Shown here piece after piece: positions 1 to 9,232 of a stretch of DNA of 64,000 nt (its first letter is position 1; each line of letters starts with the position of its first letter). The stretch spans positions 164,614-228,613 of the forward strand of contig LVBB01000139.1 in assembly GCA_001603075.1 (NCBI GenBank), in the 5' to 3' direction. The stretch is from Phycisphaerales bacterium Planc_01. Its GTDB lineage: Bacteria; Planctomycetota; Phycisphaerae; Sedimentisphaerales; Anaerobacaceae. The notes beneath the pieces were generated by a model. That model saw only the letters and a program-made list of their open reading frames with translations. It searched no databases and was not told the origin of the DNA. The position numbers and the translations under genes were made by a program.

Positions 1-1
1 A

Positions 2-2791
2 GGTGGTGGCGTGCGTTTCGACACGGCCGGCGAGAGAATCGTGATCGGTCCTCTGGACCCCACGGCCAGGAACAACGCCATGACCCTGGCCGCCTGGATC
101 AACTGGCAGGGCCAGGGCCACAGCATCTCCCAGCAGGGCATCATCGGCAAACGTCTCGGCTGGAGTACCACCGGCGACACGATCAAGTGGTTCTGGCAGA
201 CCAACCCGGCGGGCGATTTTCTGTTTCGAGCTGACTATGACGGAGGTGGTACGAGTTTCGGGTGGGACAACGCACTGCTCGTGCCCTATGCGAATGAGTG
301 GGCTCACGTGGCGGTGACCTGGGATAACGGCGCCGGGGTACAGTACATCAATGGCGAGCAGGTTTCAACCGGGAACGCTACACTCAGAGAATCTGCGAAC
401 GCCACGCCCGTGACGATTGGCTGTGTGGATTCCACCAATACCGAAACCTTTGTCGGGACCATCGACGAGGTACGGATCTACGATACGGCGCTGACGGCCG
501 AAGAACTGGCCAAGGCCATGTCGGGCGACTACACCTCCAGCTCTGCGCCCAACCCGTCGGATGGTGCGACGGATGTTCCTCAGGATGTGATCATGAGCTG
601 GTCGCCCGGTGACTTCGCCGCCGCGCACGACGTGTATTTCGGGACCAGCTCGGCCGACGTGGAGGCCGCCAGCCGGGCCAATCCGATGGGCGTGCTCCTC
701 AGTCAGGGCCAGACCGGCACAACGTACGATCCGCCTGGCCTGCTCCCGTTCGAGGGGACCTTCTACTGGCGAGTCGACGAAGTCAACGCGCCGCCGGACA
801 GCAGCATCTTCAAAGGCCTGGTCTGGAGCTTCACGGTCGAGCCCTATGTCTATCCGATCGCGAACATCAAGGCCACCGCGTCGGCCGCCGACGAGGGCTC
901 CGGACCGGAGAAGACGATTGACGGCTCCGGCTTGAACGCCGCCGGTCAGCATTCCATCGATGCAGCCGACATGTGGCTGGCCTCTGCGACCGACGGAACG
1001 CCGGTTTGGATTCAATACGAATTCGATGGGGTTTACCAACTCTACGACATGCAGGTCTGGAATTACAACGTCCAGTTCGAACGCGTCCTGGGGCTCGGGC
1101 TCAAAGACGTTACGATCGAGTACTCCCTCGACGGCGTCGAGTGGACGACGTTCGGCGAAATCGAATTCGCCAAGAGCACGTCGCGCTCCGACTATGTCGC
1201 CAACACGACGGTGGATCTGCGCCATGTGGCGGCCCGATACGTCCGGTTCACCGCACAATCGAACTGGAACATGGGCGCGATCCCGCAATACGGGCTCAGC
1301 GAGGTTCGCTTCACCTATCTGCCCGTCAAGGCCAGAGAGCCCCGGCCAACCGCCGGTCAGGCAGGTGTGCCCCTTGATGTGACGCTCGATTGGCGAAACG
1401 GACGGCAGGCCGCCGGCCACGAACTGTACTTCAGCGCCGACCGCGCCGCCGTGGTCGCCGGCACGGCCCTGATCGGTACGCTCGACGAAAGCCGCTATAC
1501 TGTCAGCGGTCTGAACTTCGGGTCGATCTACTACTGGAAGGTCAACGAGGTCAACGAAGCCGGCTCGGGTCTCTGGGAGGGTGACATCTGGAGCTTCTCG
1601 ACCATCGAATACGCGCTGGTCGAAGGTTTCGAGGACTACACCGACGACATCGATGCCGGCCAGGCCATCTTCGACACATGGCTCGACGGCTGGGTGAACA
1701 ACACCGGCTCGACCGTCGGCTATCTCGAAACCCCCTTCGCCGAGCGACGCATCGTCCACAGCGGCGCCCAGTCGATGCCGCTGCAATACGACAACGCGAC
1801 CTCGCCGTTCTACTCCGAGACCCAGCGTGAGTTTGAGACGATTCAGAACTGGACCGCCAACGGCGCCGACACCCTGGTGCTGTACTTCCAGGGCCGGCCC
1901 GAGGACAACGCCGCCGATACGCTGTACCTTGCTGTCAAGGACGCCGGCGGCAGAATCAAGGTCGTGATGCATCCTGCGGGCGAGGAGGCCACGCTTGTGG
2001 CCGACTGGCAGGAATGGCGAATTCCGTTTGGCGATCTGACGGGCGTGGATCTGACCCGCGTCGATACCATCTATATCGGCGTCGGCAACCGTGCCAACCC
2101 GACGGCCGGCGGTGCGGGAACCATCTACATCGACAGCATTCAAGTCGGCCATTCCGGCTTGTCCGATCCGGGCACCAGCGGCCTGGCCGCCTCGTACTCG
2201 CTTGAAAACGGCGCCGAAGACGGCTCGGGCAATGGACGAGACGGGACGGTGATGGGTGAACCGGCGGTGGTGGATGGACCAGAAGGTCTTGGCGCGGCCC
2301 TGCTGTTCGATGGCACCGGCAGCCAGTACGTCCATCTGGGTACGTGGAATCCGTCGGCTGCGACCGGACAGCTCTCGGTCTCGCTCTGGGCCCAATGGAA
2401 CGGTCTGAGCGAACACTACCAGGGTCTGATCGCCAAACGCGACTCCTGGGCGATCGACAACATGATGTGGCAGATCGAAGCCAATCGCGACAGCGGCGTG
2501 GTCAGCTTCTCTCGCAACGACAGCTATCCCGCCAGTGGCAATCCCGTCCTGCCGATCGGCGAATGGACCCATGTCGCGGTGACCTTCGACGGGACCACCG
2601 CCAGGCTCTACATCGATGCGGCGATGACCGGCGAGGGAGCGTTCTCCTTCGGTTCCGATTTGGAGGCCGCCGTGGTTTTCGGCGCCTGCCAGGGCAATGG
2701 GGAAAACCCCTTCAACGGCGCCCTCGACGAGGTACGGATCTACGACCGGGCCCTCTCGCCCTTCGAGATCAACTCCCTCGCCGGCAAATAG
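2..2791 (+). CDS. LamG/discoidin multidomain secreted protein, 5' end missing
   Basis: The reading frame is open from the first bases (GGVRFDTAGERIVIG), so the true start and signal peptide lie to the left; a GTG at position 11 lies inside the first LamG fold. Visible order over 929 residues: LamG/concanavalin-like domain ending in DEVRIYDTALTAEEL, Ig/fibronectin-like module (AHDVYFGTSSADVEAA), F5/8-type C (discoidin) module (PVWIQYEFDGVYQLYDMQVW), second Ig-like module, a domain starting VEGFEDYTDD, and a C-terminal LamG ending DEVRIYDRALSPFEI. Such modules bind carbohydrate in exported planctomycete proteins; no catalytic domain is visible. It is paralogous to the protein starting at 61538. 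The gene ends in front of a convergent gene with two hairpins between them. Confidence 0.85.
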   Translation, partial: GGGVRFDTAGERIVIGPLDPTARNNAMTLAAWINWQGQGHSISQQGIIGKRLGWSTTGDTIKWFWQTNPAGDFLFRADYDGGGTSFGWDNALLVPYANEWAHVAVTWDNGAGVQYINGEQVSTGNATLRESANATPVTIGCVDSTNTETFVGTIDEVRIYDTALTAEELAKAMSGDYTSSSAPNPSDGATDVPQDVIMSWSPGDFAAAHDVYFGTSSADVEAASRANPMGVLLSQGQTGTTYDPPGLLPFEGTFYWRVDEVNAPPDSSIFKGLVWSFTVEPYVYPIANIKATASAADEGSGPEKTIDGSGLNAAGQHSIDAADMWLASATDGTPVWIQYEFDGVYQLYDMQVWNYNVQFERVLGLGLKDVTIEYSLDGVEWTTFGEIEFAKSTSRSDYVANTTVDLRHVAARYVRFTAQSNWNMGAIPQYGLSEVRFTYLPVKAREPRPTAGQAGVPLDVTLDWRNGRQAAGHELYFSADRAAVVAGTALIGTLDESRYTVSGLNFGSIYYWKVNEVNEAGSGLWEGDIWSFSTIEYALVEGFEDYTDDIDAGQAIFDTWLDGWVNNTGSTVGYLETPFAERRIVHSGAQSMPLQYDNATSPFYSETQREFETIQNWTANGADTLVLYFQGRPEDNAADTLYLAVKDAGGRIKVVMHPAGEEATLVADWQEWRIPFGDLTGVDLTRVDTIYIGVGNRANPTAGGAGTIYIDSIQVGHSGLSDPGTSGLAASYSLENGAEDGSGNGRDGTVMGEPAVVDGPEGLGAALLFDGTGSQYVHLGTWNPSAATGQLSVSLWAQWNGLSEHYQGLIAKRDSWAIDNMMWQIEANRDSGVVSFSRNDSYPASGNPVLPIGEWTHVAVTFDGTTARLYIDAAMTGEGAFSFGSDLEAAVVFGACQGNGENPFNGALDEVRIYDRALSPFEINSLAGK

Positions 2792-2821
2792 CCACCTCCA
2801 TCAGCAGGAGTCTACGATCGC

Positions 2822-2850
2822 GGGGCCTGTACCCAACCGGTACGGGCCCC
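2822..2850 (+). terminator. Hairpin terminator after the LamG gene
   Basis: Two 12-nt arms (2822-2833 and 2839-2850) pair with one G-U-type mismatch around a 5-nt loop, 30 nt after the stop codon. Only a weak T-run follows, so termination is inferred from position and stem strength. Confidence 0.6.
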
Positions 2851-2873
2851 ATTCCTTTGCCGGTAACGAACAA

Positions 2874-2910
2874 GGGGACTGCACCCGGCGTCGAACCGGA
2901 TGCAGTCCCC
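2874..2910 (-). terminator. Hairpin terminator after the PA14/LamG gene
   Basis: GGGGACTGCA at 2874-2883 pairs perfectly with TGCAGTCCCC at 2901-2910, with a smaller CCGG/CCGG pairing inside the loop. On the minus strand it lies about 58 nt after the stop at 2969 and is followed by a T-rich stretch, as expected for an intrinsic terminator of the leftward gene. Confidence 0.6.
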
Positions 2911-2968
2911 TGAAGATGCGAACGGCGTTGCCTCGTTCGTTGCTGCAACGAGGGTGACATCCACCTGC

Positions 2969-5680
2969 TTAGCGTGTCGAGATGGTGATATCGTCGTAGT
3001 AGACCGACGAAGCACCGTTGCCATACAGGTCGATCGCGCCGAGCGTGCCATGCTCGTTGTCATCCCAGACGGCGCTGACGATGAACTGCCCGTTGTAGTA
3101 CTTATCGACCGTGTTGTTGTCCAGATCGATGACGTACTTCAGCTCGACCCACTCGTCGAACACGATGGTCGCCTCGCCGCCGCCCCAGTAGCCGACGACT
3201 CCGCTGTCCAGATTGAACGTCGTCTGGATCGACCAGTCCTGATTGGCGCCGTCATCGTAGCTGTTGAGCAGGATGAAGTAGCTGGTGCCGGACGTGCCCG
3301 ACGGGATGTACTGCATGGCGGAGAACTCGATCACGCCACCGGCCACATCGAACTCGTGGACGAGGTCGGCGCTGCCGACGATCTCCACCGAATTGGCGCC
3401 ACTGAAGGCAAACGCATCCGAGACCGGTGCGCCCGCTCCAGCGGTGTTGTCCCAGCCCTTCCAGCCGTTGACGCCGTGCAGGTCGGTGCCGGGGGCATAG
3501 GACTCGAAGTCCTCCACAAACAAATCCACTGCCGGTCTCCCGATCAGCTCGACTTCAGCGATCTGCATGCTGTTGGCCGAAGCCGGGTTGCGAACGGCCG
3601 GGAACAGAATCTGATAGTACGCGTACGCCACGGTATTGACGAACTCGATCGGCGTGGCATTCTGGGTGAACCGCGGCCAGGCCTCTTCCCCGGCGAAATC
3701 GACGATGTCGCCGGCGGCGATCAGCTCGTACGGGCCGTCGATGCTCTCATTCGAGCCATAGAGCTCGAAGGCGACCGGGTCGCGCTCGGGGGCATCGTTG
3801 GCCGTGGTGAACGTCAGGCCGCGAACGACGGTCGGGCCGACCATCGGCGCCACACAGAAGCCGGTGGGCTCGGTCTCGCCCTTGAAGTGCAGGTACTTGG
3901 TTCCCGCGTTGTCGTCGATCGCCAGATTCGGGGTTTCCGCGCCGGGCCAGTCGCCGTCGTTGGGAACGCCCACGACCTCGTCGCCGGGGGCGGTGACGTC
4001 GGCCTGTGCGCGAACGAGATAGGCGTCGGCGTGAATCTTGATCTGCCCGTTGGACAGGGCGTTGTCATAGATGGCCACACCGAAGATCTCGCCGTCGAAA
4101 TCATCGAAGAAGCTGCTGCCATCCTCCGCCTGGGCGCCGTAACCGATGCCCACCAGGCCGGACAGACTGATGGCCGAGCTGATGCTCGCGCGATAGACGC
4201 CGTTGACATAGAGCGCCGTCGTCCCCGCCTCTTCACTGGAGACGAAGACCAGATGGGTCGGCACGCCCGGGTTGGTCGCCACGCCGTAATCGTAGTCGGC
4301 CACGCCGAAGACGGTCGCACCATAGGTCTGGGTGTTGGGCCATTGCTCGTACTTGAGGCCGACGGTCGTATCGCCGAAGTTGCGACGGCCGATCAGGCAC
4401 ATGCTCGCCTGGGTCTCGAGCGGGTTGCTCTTGAGGATGAACTCGTAGGTCATGTCGCCGCTGAACGCGCCGATATCATAGACACCATCAGCGACATCGG
4501 TGGCGAAGAAGCCCGGCTTGCCCAGCGCCACAACGCCCGCCCAAGCCTCGGGAGAGGTCATGACGTCCGGAACTACCGTGAAACTCCAGACGATCCCGGC
4601 GACGATCGTCTCGTCGGCGGCGACCTCATCGATCTTCCAGTAGTAGGTCGTCTCGCCCATCAGGGCCTCTTCGATCTGAACGCTGGTGACCTCGAAACGG
4701 CCCAGGTAGGTGCTGGCATCGCCGGCCGCGACCAACTCGGCATCGGTGCCCAGATAGACATCATGGGCAACCGCCATCTCGCCGGCCGACCAGCTCAGCA
4801 GCGGGGTGCTCTCGATCTTCTCGGCGCCGCTGGCGGGCGAAACCGAGAAAGCAACCTGCGGGATCTGCAGAGCGCCTTGCGGGATGATCTGCTTGGCGAT
4901 GCCGGGGCCTTCCCATCGCAGGTACGCCGCGGCGCCGCCACCGTTCTCATACATTTCCATGACCAGCAGATACGTCTCGCCGGCCACCAGTTCCTGCGCT
5001 GCGGAAGCGTCTTCGGTCGTGCCGCGATCGTACCAGCCGTCGGTGATCTGCACGCCGTTGAGGAACAGCCGGGCCCCGTCATCGGAGGCCGAGTAGAACG
5101 TGTACATCCCGCTCGTGGGGATGGTCAGTTCCGCGCTCCAACGGCAGGAGAACCCATCGACCGGGATGGCCGGATCGGGCGAATTCTCGCCGGGAACATC
5201 GCTGCTGCCCCAGTTGTAGTTGATCTCGCTCACCACTGTGACGACATCCGGATCGCCGTTGAGGCCCATGTTGGACCAATACTCGGCCACCGCGCCGCCC
5301 ACGGCGGGATCATACGTGGTGAAGCTCCAGACCGGACCGGGGTAGATGATCCCGGAGGCGGCCCACTCGTCCACGGCCCAATAATACGTGGTCGCCACTT
5401 CCAGGACGTCCAGGTCGATCTCCGTCGCCAACGACATCGATCGGATCGCCGTGCTCGCATCTCTGGCTTCGACGGCCGCCGGATCCGTGCCGAAGTAGAC
5501 GTTGTGCAGAATGGCGTCGGCGCCGACCGTCCAGGTCAGGCTGATCCCATCGACCTTGACCCACAAAGCACCATCGCCGGGGCTCGGCGCCGATGCCTCA
5601 TTGGGGTCCTGCGCCTGGCTCACCATAGCCAGACACGCGACAAGTGCACATGCTACAGTCACTACTCGCTTGCTGAACAT
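2969..5680 (-). CDS. Secreted PA14/LamG/discoidin-like multidomain protein
   Basis: A 903-aa exported protein with a Sec signal peptide (hydrophobic core then MVSQAQ, about residues 1-23). Domain order by eye: Ig/Fn-like (about 30-130), PA14-like (about 131-272, with FYSASDDGARLFLNG and AAAYLRWEGPG), second Ig-like (about 275-370), LamG-like (about 375-552, ALYVNGVYRASIS), discoidin-like (about 555-710) and a C-terminal jelly-roll module (VEDFESYAPGTDLHG onward). PA14 and LamG are glycan-binding folds in other proteins, so a carbohydrate-binding surface or extracellular role is inferred; no enzyme domain is recognisable. An AGAGGAG sequence precedes the ATG. A consensus promoter 450 bp upstream (6135-6163) implies a long leader. 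Confidence 0.85.
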   Translation of the reverse strand: MFSKRVVTVACALVACLAMVSQAQDPNEASAPSPGDGALWVKVDGISLTWTVGADAILHNVYFGTDPAAVEARDASTAIRSMSLATEIDLDVLEVATTYYWAVDEWAASGIIYPGPVWSFTTYDPAVGGAVAEYWSNMGLNGDPDVVTVVSEINYNWGSSDVPGENSPDPAIPVDGFSCRWSAELTIPTSGMYTFYSASDDGARLFLNGVQITDGWYDRGTTEDASAAQELVAGETYLLVMEMYENGGGAAAYLRWEGPGIAKQIIPQGALQIPQVAFSVSPASGAEKIESTPLLSWSAGEMAVAHDVYLGTDAELVAAGDASTYLGRFEVTSVQIEEALMGETTYYWKIDEVAADETIVAGIVWSFTVVPDVMTSPEAWAGVVALGKPGFFATDVADGVYDIGAFSGDMTYEFILKSNPLETQASMCLIGRRNFGDTTVGLKYEQWPNTQTYGATVFGVADYDYGVATNPGVPTHLVFVSSEEAGTTALYVNGVYRASISSAISLSGLVGIGYGAQAEDGSSFFDDFDGEIFGVAIYDNALSNGQIKIHADAYLVRAQADVTAPGDEVVGVPNDGDWPGAETPNLAIDDNAGTKYLHFKGETEPTGFCVAPMVGPTVVRGLTFTTANDAPERDPVAFELYGSNESIDGPYELIAAGDIVDFAGEEAWPRFTQNATPIEFVNTVAYAYYQILFPAVRNPASANSMQIAEVELIGRPAVDLFVEDFESYAPGTDLHGVNGWKGWDNTAGAGAPVSDAFAFSGANSVEIVGSADLVHEFDVAGGVIEFSAMQYIPSGTSGTSYFILLNSYDDGANQDWSIQTTFNLDSGVVGYWGGGEATIVFDEWVELKYVIDLDNNTVDKYYNGQFIVSAVWDDNEHGTLGAIDLYGNGASSVYYDDITISTR

Positions 5681-6134
5681 ACTTCATCTCCTCTTCCGAA
5701 ACAAATGTGCAGGGGACCCGGCAGAATTACACACTCTGCAAGCCATGCAACGACCGACTTCGTTCACCAACGCTCTGTCGAGAAAGACACCTCCTTTCCG
5801 ATTTCGACGCTTCCCTCGGACATCTTGCGTCGTGCACGGCACGCGCAGATCGCCGCTGAAAGCCCGTCCATCGCCGCAGGTCCCTTCCCTCCTACCGGCA
5901 TGCGCATCGCCGGTCGGGAACAAATCCTCACAGCCGGCAACACGATGGTCTGCCGATCAGAAAGCGGATGCAAAACGACCCTGTCGATTCTTCGTTGGCT
6001 TGTGCCATGCAACGACAGGCTTCATAGGGGCAGGACATCTCACACAGCTTTCTGACCCTCCGGGGGCACGAAAAACCGCCATCCTTCTTTCGGCCCGCGA
6101 ACCGGACCGGATGCGATGGGCAAATTACCCCCAT
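5681..6134 (-). other. Gene-free leader of the PA14/LamG gene (about 450 nt)
   Basis: No convincing long gene lies here. Transcripts from the promoter at 6135-6163 would carry about 450 nt before the ATG at 5680. The leader holds a 13-nt direct repeat (gccatgcaacgac at 5742-5754 and 6004-6016 on the plus strand), an internal AAAGGAGG (around 5790) and a possible Cys-rich short frame of 36 codons beginning ATG TCC TGC CCC, ending near 5928. Whether any of this is translated or regulatory is unknown. Confidence 0.45.
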
Positions 6135-6163
6135 ATTATAGGCCATCTCCCCGGCGGCGTCAA
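6135..6163 (-). promoter_or_regulatory. Consensus sigma70 promoter (leftward)
   Basis: On the minus strand TTGACG (6158-6163) and a perfect TATAAT (6135-6140) are separated by exactly 17 nt. The predicted start is near 6128. It reads towards the PA14/LamG gene. Confidence 0.75.
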
Positions 6164-6304
6164 GTGGCGGATTTCCCATTTTAACACCCAAAAGGGCGCC
6201 TCCTCCGGGCCTCGGGCAGACCGGTCTTGGGGCTGTGATTTCCACATCAGAAGGGTACCGGCCGTCTTACTCCCGCCGTCGTCGGCCCGCAGAACGTCCT
6301 TGCG

Positions 6305-8302
6305 CTATGGCCGTCTCCGCAACGGCTCGATTCGCCGGATCAGATCGTCGGCCAGGGCGGTCTTGGCGGCGATGTGCTTCTCGATCTCCGCGACGAAACC
6401 ATCGGCGTCGAACGAGCCCCGTACGGCCTCGAAGTCCTTGATCCGGGCGTCCGCGTTCCCATCGATGCCGAACCCGATCTGGGCCGTCGGGGCAAACTCC
6501 TTCTTCGCGTCGGCATAGAGCTGGCGATCGAGATCGAGCACAGCCTCTCTCCAGCGATTCGTCAGGCCGATGACGTCCTCGGCGTCCAACTCGTCGAGGG
6601 CTTTGCCGGTCTGCCTTGCGATCACCTCGGCCGCCCAAGCCCATTCATAGATCGGGTAGTTCTCGTGGATTGACGCAAAACGGGCTTCAAGTTGGTCAAG
6701 CGTGTCGATCCGGCCGCTCTCGATGTCGTCCAGCAGTTGCTCGACGGCCTTTTCGGGGGCGAACATGCCGGCCAGGTCGATCCACGTGCCCGTTCCCACG
6801 TCGGTCTCCGGCCGCAACGCCGCCCGCAGGTCTTCCAGCGAGCGCAGTTGCCGACCTTCGAGGCGTTTGAGCAGACAGTTGCCGAGATACTTGTCGATCC
6901 CCGTCTGGTAGAGCACGATGCCGCGTTCGAGGGCGGAGCTGAGGATCTTGACGCTGTGGTAGGTGAAGTAGTCGCTCGTCGGGCCGCTCGTCTCCTTGAG
7001 CTTGCCGAGCAGGTCCCGTCCATGGATCATCTTCTGGATGGTGAACGGGCTGAGCAGCTTGAAGTTGATGTGATCGAGCTTCTTCGAGTCCTTCCGCCGG
7101 TCGCGTTGCGGCCACTTGCGGGCGTCGCGGACGGTTCCAACGCTCCGCAGGTTGACGCCCGGCGCCAGGACGCTCTGGTCTTCGTGCTCGATCAGATACG
7201 AAAAGGGAAGGTCGGAGGTATCGGAATTGCGGTAGTGCCGACCCATGACCACGGTGAAGGCGCCGACCTTGGCGGGCCAGAGCATGTACGAGTCGCTTCC
7301 CGTCTTGCAGCCGCGCTCGACGACGCCCTGGTGAACGGGCCCGAGTTTGTAGCGGTGGTTGCTCTGGTTGGTGCCGCTGCCGGCGTTGACGAAGGAGAAC
7401 AGCCCGGCGATCAACAGCGTGGACTTGTGGTGCGTCACCGTGTAGGGCCCGGCGAAGATCGAGCAGGCCTCCCCATGAAAGCCGCCGCAGTTGGCGAAGA
7501 ACACCGAATGCTCGGCGGAGTACTCCTTGGCCAGGACCGAGCCCTGCCCGACGAAGCAATCGCAAAGGATGGTTCCGTCGGTGATCGTCGCTCCGCTGGC
7601 CACGATGAAGTCTTCGGCATAAACGCCGGGTCCGATATAAACCGGGTCCTCTGTGCTGCTGTTGATCGACCCGTTCTCCAGGCGGTTGGCGCCCTCGATG
7701 ACGGCGGCCGGACCGATCCTGACGTTCTTGAGGATACCGCAGTTGGTGATTCGCGCCCCTCGGCCGATGCGTCCCATCGACGAGGTCACCGACGCGGCGT
7801 ACTCGCGGATCATCTCCTTCAGTCGCGCGATGGCGGTCGGGCGATGGCGATAGAAGGCCAGGATGTAGCCGGTGTGCGCCGAAAGACGATCGTAGATGGG
7901 GATCGCCCGGCCGCCGGCTTCATTGACGACCGACACGGCCTTGCCGTTGCCGAAGGAACACTCGCCTTCGACCGCGAGCAAATCGACATTGTCGATGACC
8001 GTGTCGTTCTCGATGATGTAGTTCGCGATGTAGCTGCGCGCGTGGCCGATATAGGCGTTGTCCCCGATGATGCAGTTGTGAATCGTGACGCGGTAAAGGC
8101 CCGCCGGTTTCCTGACGCCGCCGAAGAAGGAGACGTGTTTGTCGAATTTGCCCACCTTAACATCGCCGGAGAAATGGACGTCGCGAATCCGCTCGGCGGA
8201 GAATCCGTCGATGACCTGAACGCGCGACCAGTCCTCGCAGAAACAGCCCTGCTCGGTGAGTTGAGCGACCTCCTGGGCCGATAACTGTCGCCAGTGAGAC
8301 AC
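6305..8302 (-). CDS. DUF4954-like left-handed beta-helix protein
   Basis: A 665-aa cytoplasmic protein with many hexapeptide-like turns (IIGDNAYIGHARSYIANYII; ITNCGILKNVRIGPAAVIEG; VYIGPGVYAEDFIVASGATI), typical of a left-handed beta-helix such as nucleotidyl- or acyltransferase-like proteins. Length and motifs such as TVTHHKSTLLIAGLFSF and GSGTNQSNHRYKLGPVHQG match what I recall of DUF4954. Function is unknown; a sugar-phosphate or acyl transferase-like role is only inference. The frame is open much further upstream, but a GTG at 8302 with AGGAG 8 nt before it and a strong promoter at 8364-8392 fix the start. Confidence 0.75.
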   Translation of the reverse strand: MSHWRQLSAQEVAQLTEQGCFCEDWSRVQVIDGFSAERIRDVHFSGDVKVGKFDKHVSFFGGVRKPAGLYRVTIHNCIIGDNAYIGHARSYIANYIIENDTVIDNVDLLAVEGECSFGNGKAVSVVNEAGGRAIPIYDRLSAHTGYILAFYRHRPTAIARLKEMIREYAASVTSSMGRIGRGARITNCGILKNVRIGPAAVIEGANRLENGSINSSTEDPVYIGPGVYAEDFIVASGATITDGTILCDCFVGQGSVLAKEYSAEHSVFFANCGGFHGEACSIFAGPYTVTHHKSTLLIAGLFSFVNAGSGTNQSNHRYKLGPVHQGVVERGCKTGSDSYMLWPAKVGAFTVVMGRHYRNSDTSDLPFSYLIEHEDQSVLAPGVNLRSVGTVRDARKWPQRDRRKDSKKLDHINFKLLSPFTIQKMIHGRDLLGKLKETSGPTSDYFTYHSVKILSSALERGIVLYQTGIDKYLGNCLLKRLEGRQLRSLEDLRAALRPETDVGTGTWIDLAGMFAPEKAVEQLLDDIESGRIDTLDQLEARFASIHENYPIYEWAWAAEVIARQTGKALDELDAEDVIGLTNRWREAVLDLDRQLYADAKKEFAPTAQIGFGIDGNADARIKDFEAVRGSFDADGFVAEIEKHIAAKTALADDLIRRIEPLRRRP

Positions 8303-8363
8303 TGTGACGCTCCTTTCTCCTTCGATGGCCGCGCGTGTGTGGCCACCGCCATGCACGGAACAG

Positions 8364-8392
8364 ACTATAGCGCGGGCGGTATTCCGCGTCAA
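8364..8392 (-). promoter_or_regulatory. Sigma70-like promoter for the DUF4954-like gene
   Basis: On the minus strand TTGACG (8387-8392), a 17-nt spacer and TATAGT (8364-8369). The predicted start near 8357 leaves a leader of about 55 nt before the GTG at 8302, which also rules out more distant in-frame starts. Confidence 0.7.
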
Positions 8393-8627
8393 GAACCGGC
8401 GGCGGTGGCATCGCTTTGTCTTCTCTGTTTCTTCTTCGTCTCGTTCCGGTCGGCACATGAATGTCACGCGGGTGTAGCTTGGGCAAATTCCAACAATTTT
8501 TGAAGGTACACACTGGTAAGAGTCGATATGGTGGTATATAAGAACCACGCCTCGCTGAGAACCTGCCGAATTTGCAGGGGGTGGGGCGTAGCGCCCCGAT
8601 GGCCATGTTGGAAGTAGTCGAGAACGG
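8393..8627. other. Divergent intergenic region with a leader hairpin
   Basis: Gene-free spacer between divergent genes. It contains an AT-rich patch around 8490-8545 that should hold the plus-strand promoter, although no well-spaced hexamer pair was found. A 6-bp GC hairpin (GGGGCG, loop TAG, CGCCCC at 8582-8596) lies in the probable leader of the amidase-like gene. Confidence 0.35.
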
Positions 8628-9176
8628 ATGTCGAACCAGCCAAGGGTAGTTAAGGTCTTAGCCGCACTGCTGATCTCCATGACGACGGGAGCGGTCGTCT
8701 TGATGGCCCTGGGAGATAATCCCCCCTCTGCAGGTCCATTTTGTCTTTCCGCCTACTACCGGCTCGATTCGGTCGATCACGCCGTGTATTCTCGAATCGC
8801 CCCGACGGCCAATCGTTGGCGGAGCATCGAGATCGCCTTCAGTGGGACCAAAGGGGGCAACATTCAGCGCCTGGCGGCCGCGCGAGGATTGAGCGATCCG
8901 GCGAACCTGAATTGTCATTTCCTCATCGGCAACGGCATCGGCGCCAACGACGGCGAGATTCAGACCACGGAGAGCTGGTTGAACCAGCGCTCGATTCAGC
9001 CCGGCGACGACTGGCGCGGCGACGAACGGACGATCTGCGTTTGCCTGGTGGGAAACGGGGTATCGTCGCTGGCGACAGATTACCAGTTGAAGCGTCTGGA
9101 AACGCTTCTGGAGTCGCTGTGCCGCAAGTTCGACATCCCGGCGGAGGCCGTGTACCTCCCTCGTGATTGCCAGTAG
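8628..9176 (+). CDS. Small exported amidase-like (peptidoglycan recognition fold) protein
   Basis: A 182-aa protein with an N-terminal hydrophobic segment (VLAALLISMTTGAVVLMAL), probably a signal anchor. The body has the pattern of small N-acetylmuramoyl-L-alanine amidase/PGRP-type proteins of planctomycetes: VDHAVYSRIAPTANRWRSIE, SGTKGGNIQRLA, NCHFLIGNGIGANDGEI and a C-terminal helix before the last strand. Expected role is amide bond cleavage in peptidoglycan stem peptides, or binding of them. I cannot assign the full zinc-ligand set, so activity is uncertain. It stands alone between a divergent and a convergent gene. No strong ribosome binding site precedes the ATG. Confidence 0.55.
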   Translation: MSNQPRVVKVLAALLISMTTGAVVLMALGDNPPSAGPFCLSAYYRLDSVDHAVYSRIAPTANRWRSIEIAFSGTKGGNIQRLAAARGLSDPANLNCHFLIGNGIGANDGEIQTTESWLNQRSIQPGDDWRGDERTICVCLVGNGVSSLATDYQLKRLETLLESLCRKFDIPAEAVYLPRDCQ

Positions 9177-9232
9177 AGCCCGCCCGACAGGCGCCCGCCG
9201 CCCGATGGCGTCGCCTGGTCAACGCACACCGG

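Noticed and set aside
365..2572. A 735-codon minus-strand frame
   Set aside because: Antisense shadow of the LamG/discoidin gene.
2900..6055. A 1051-codon open frame on the plus strand
   Set aside because: It is antisense to the PA14/LamG gene, has no signal, domain or ribosome site, and its residues are those expected from a GC-rich antisense shadow.
6305..8680. Longer DUF4954-like protein starting at 8680
   Set aside because: The extra 126 residues cross the promoter at 8364-8392 and have no family similarity. GTG at 8302 has a proper ribosome site.
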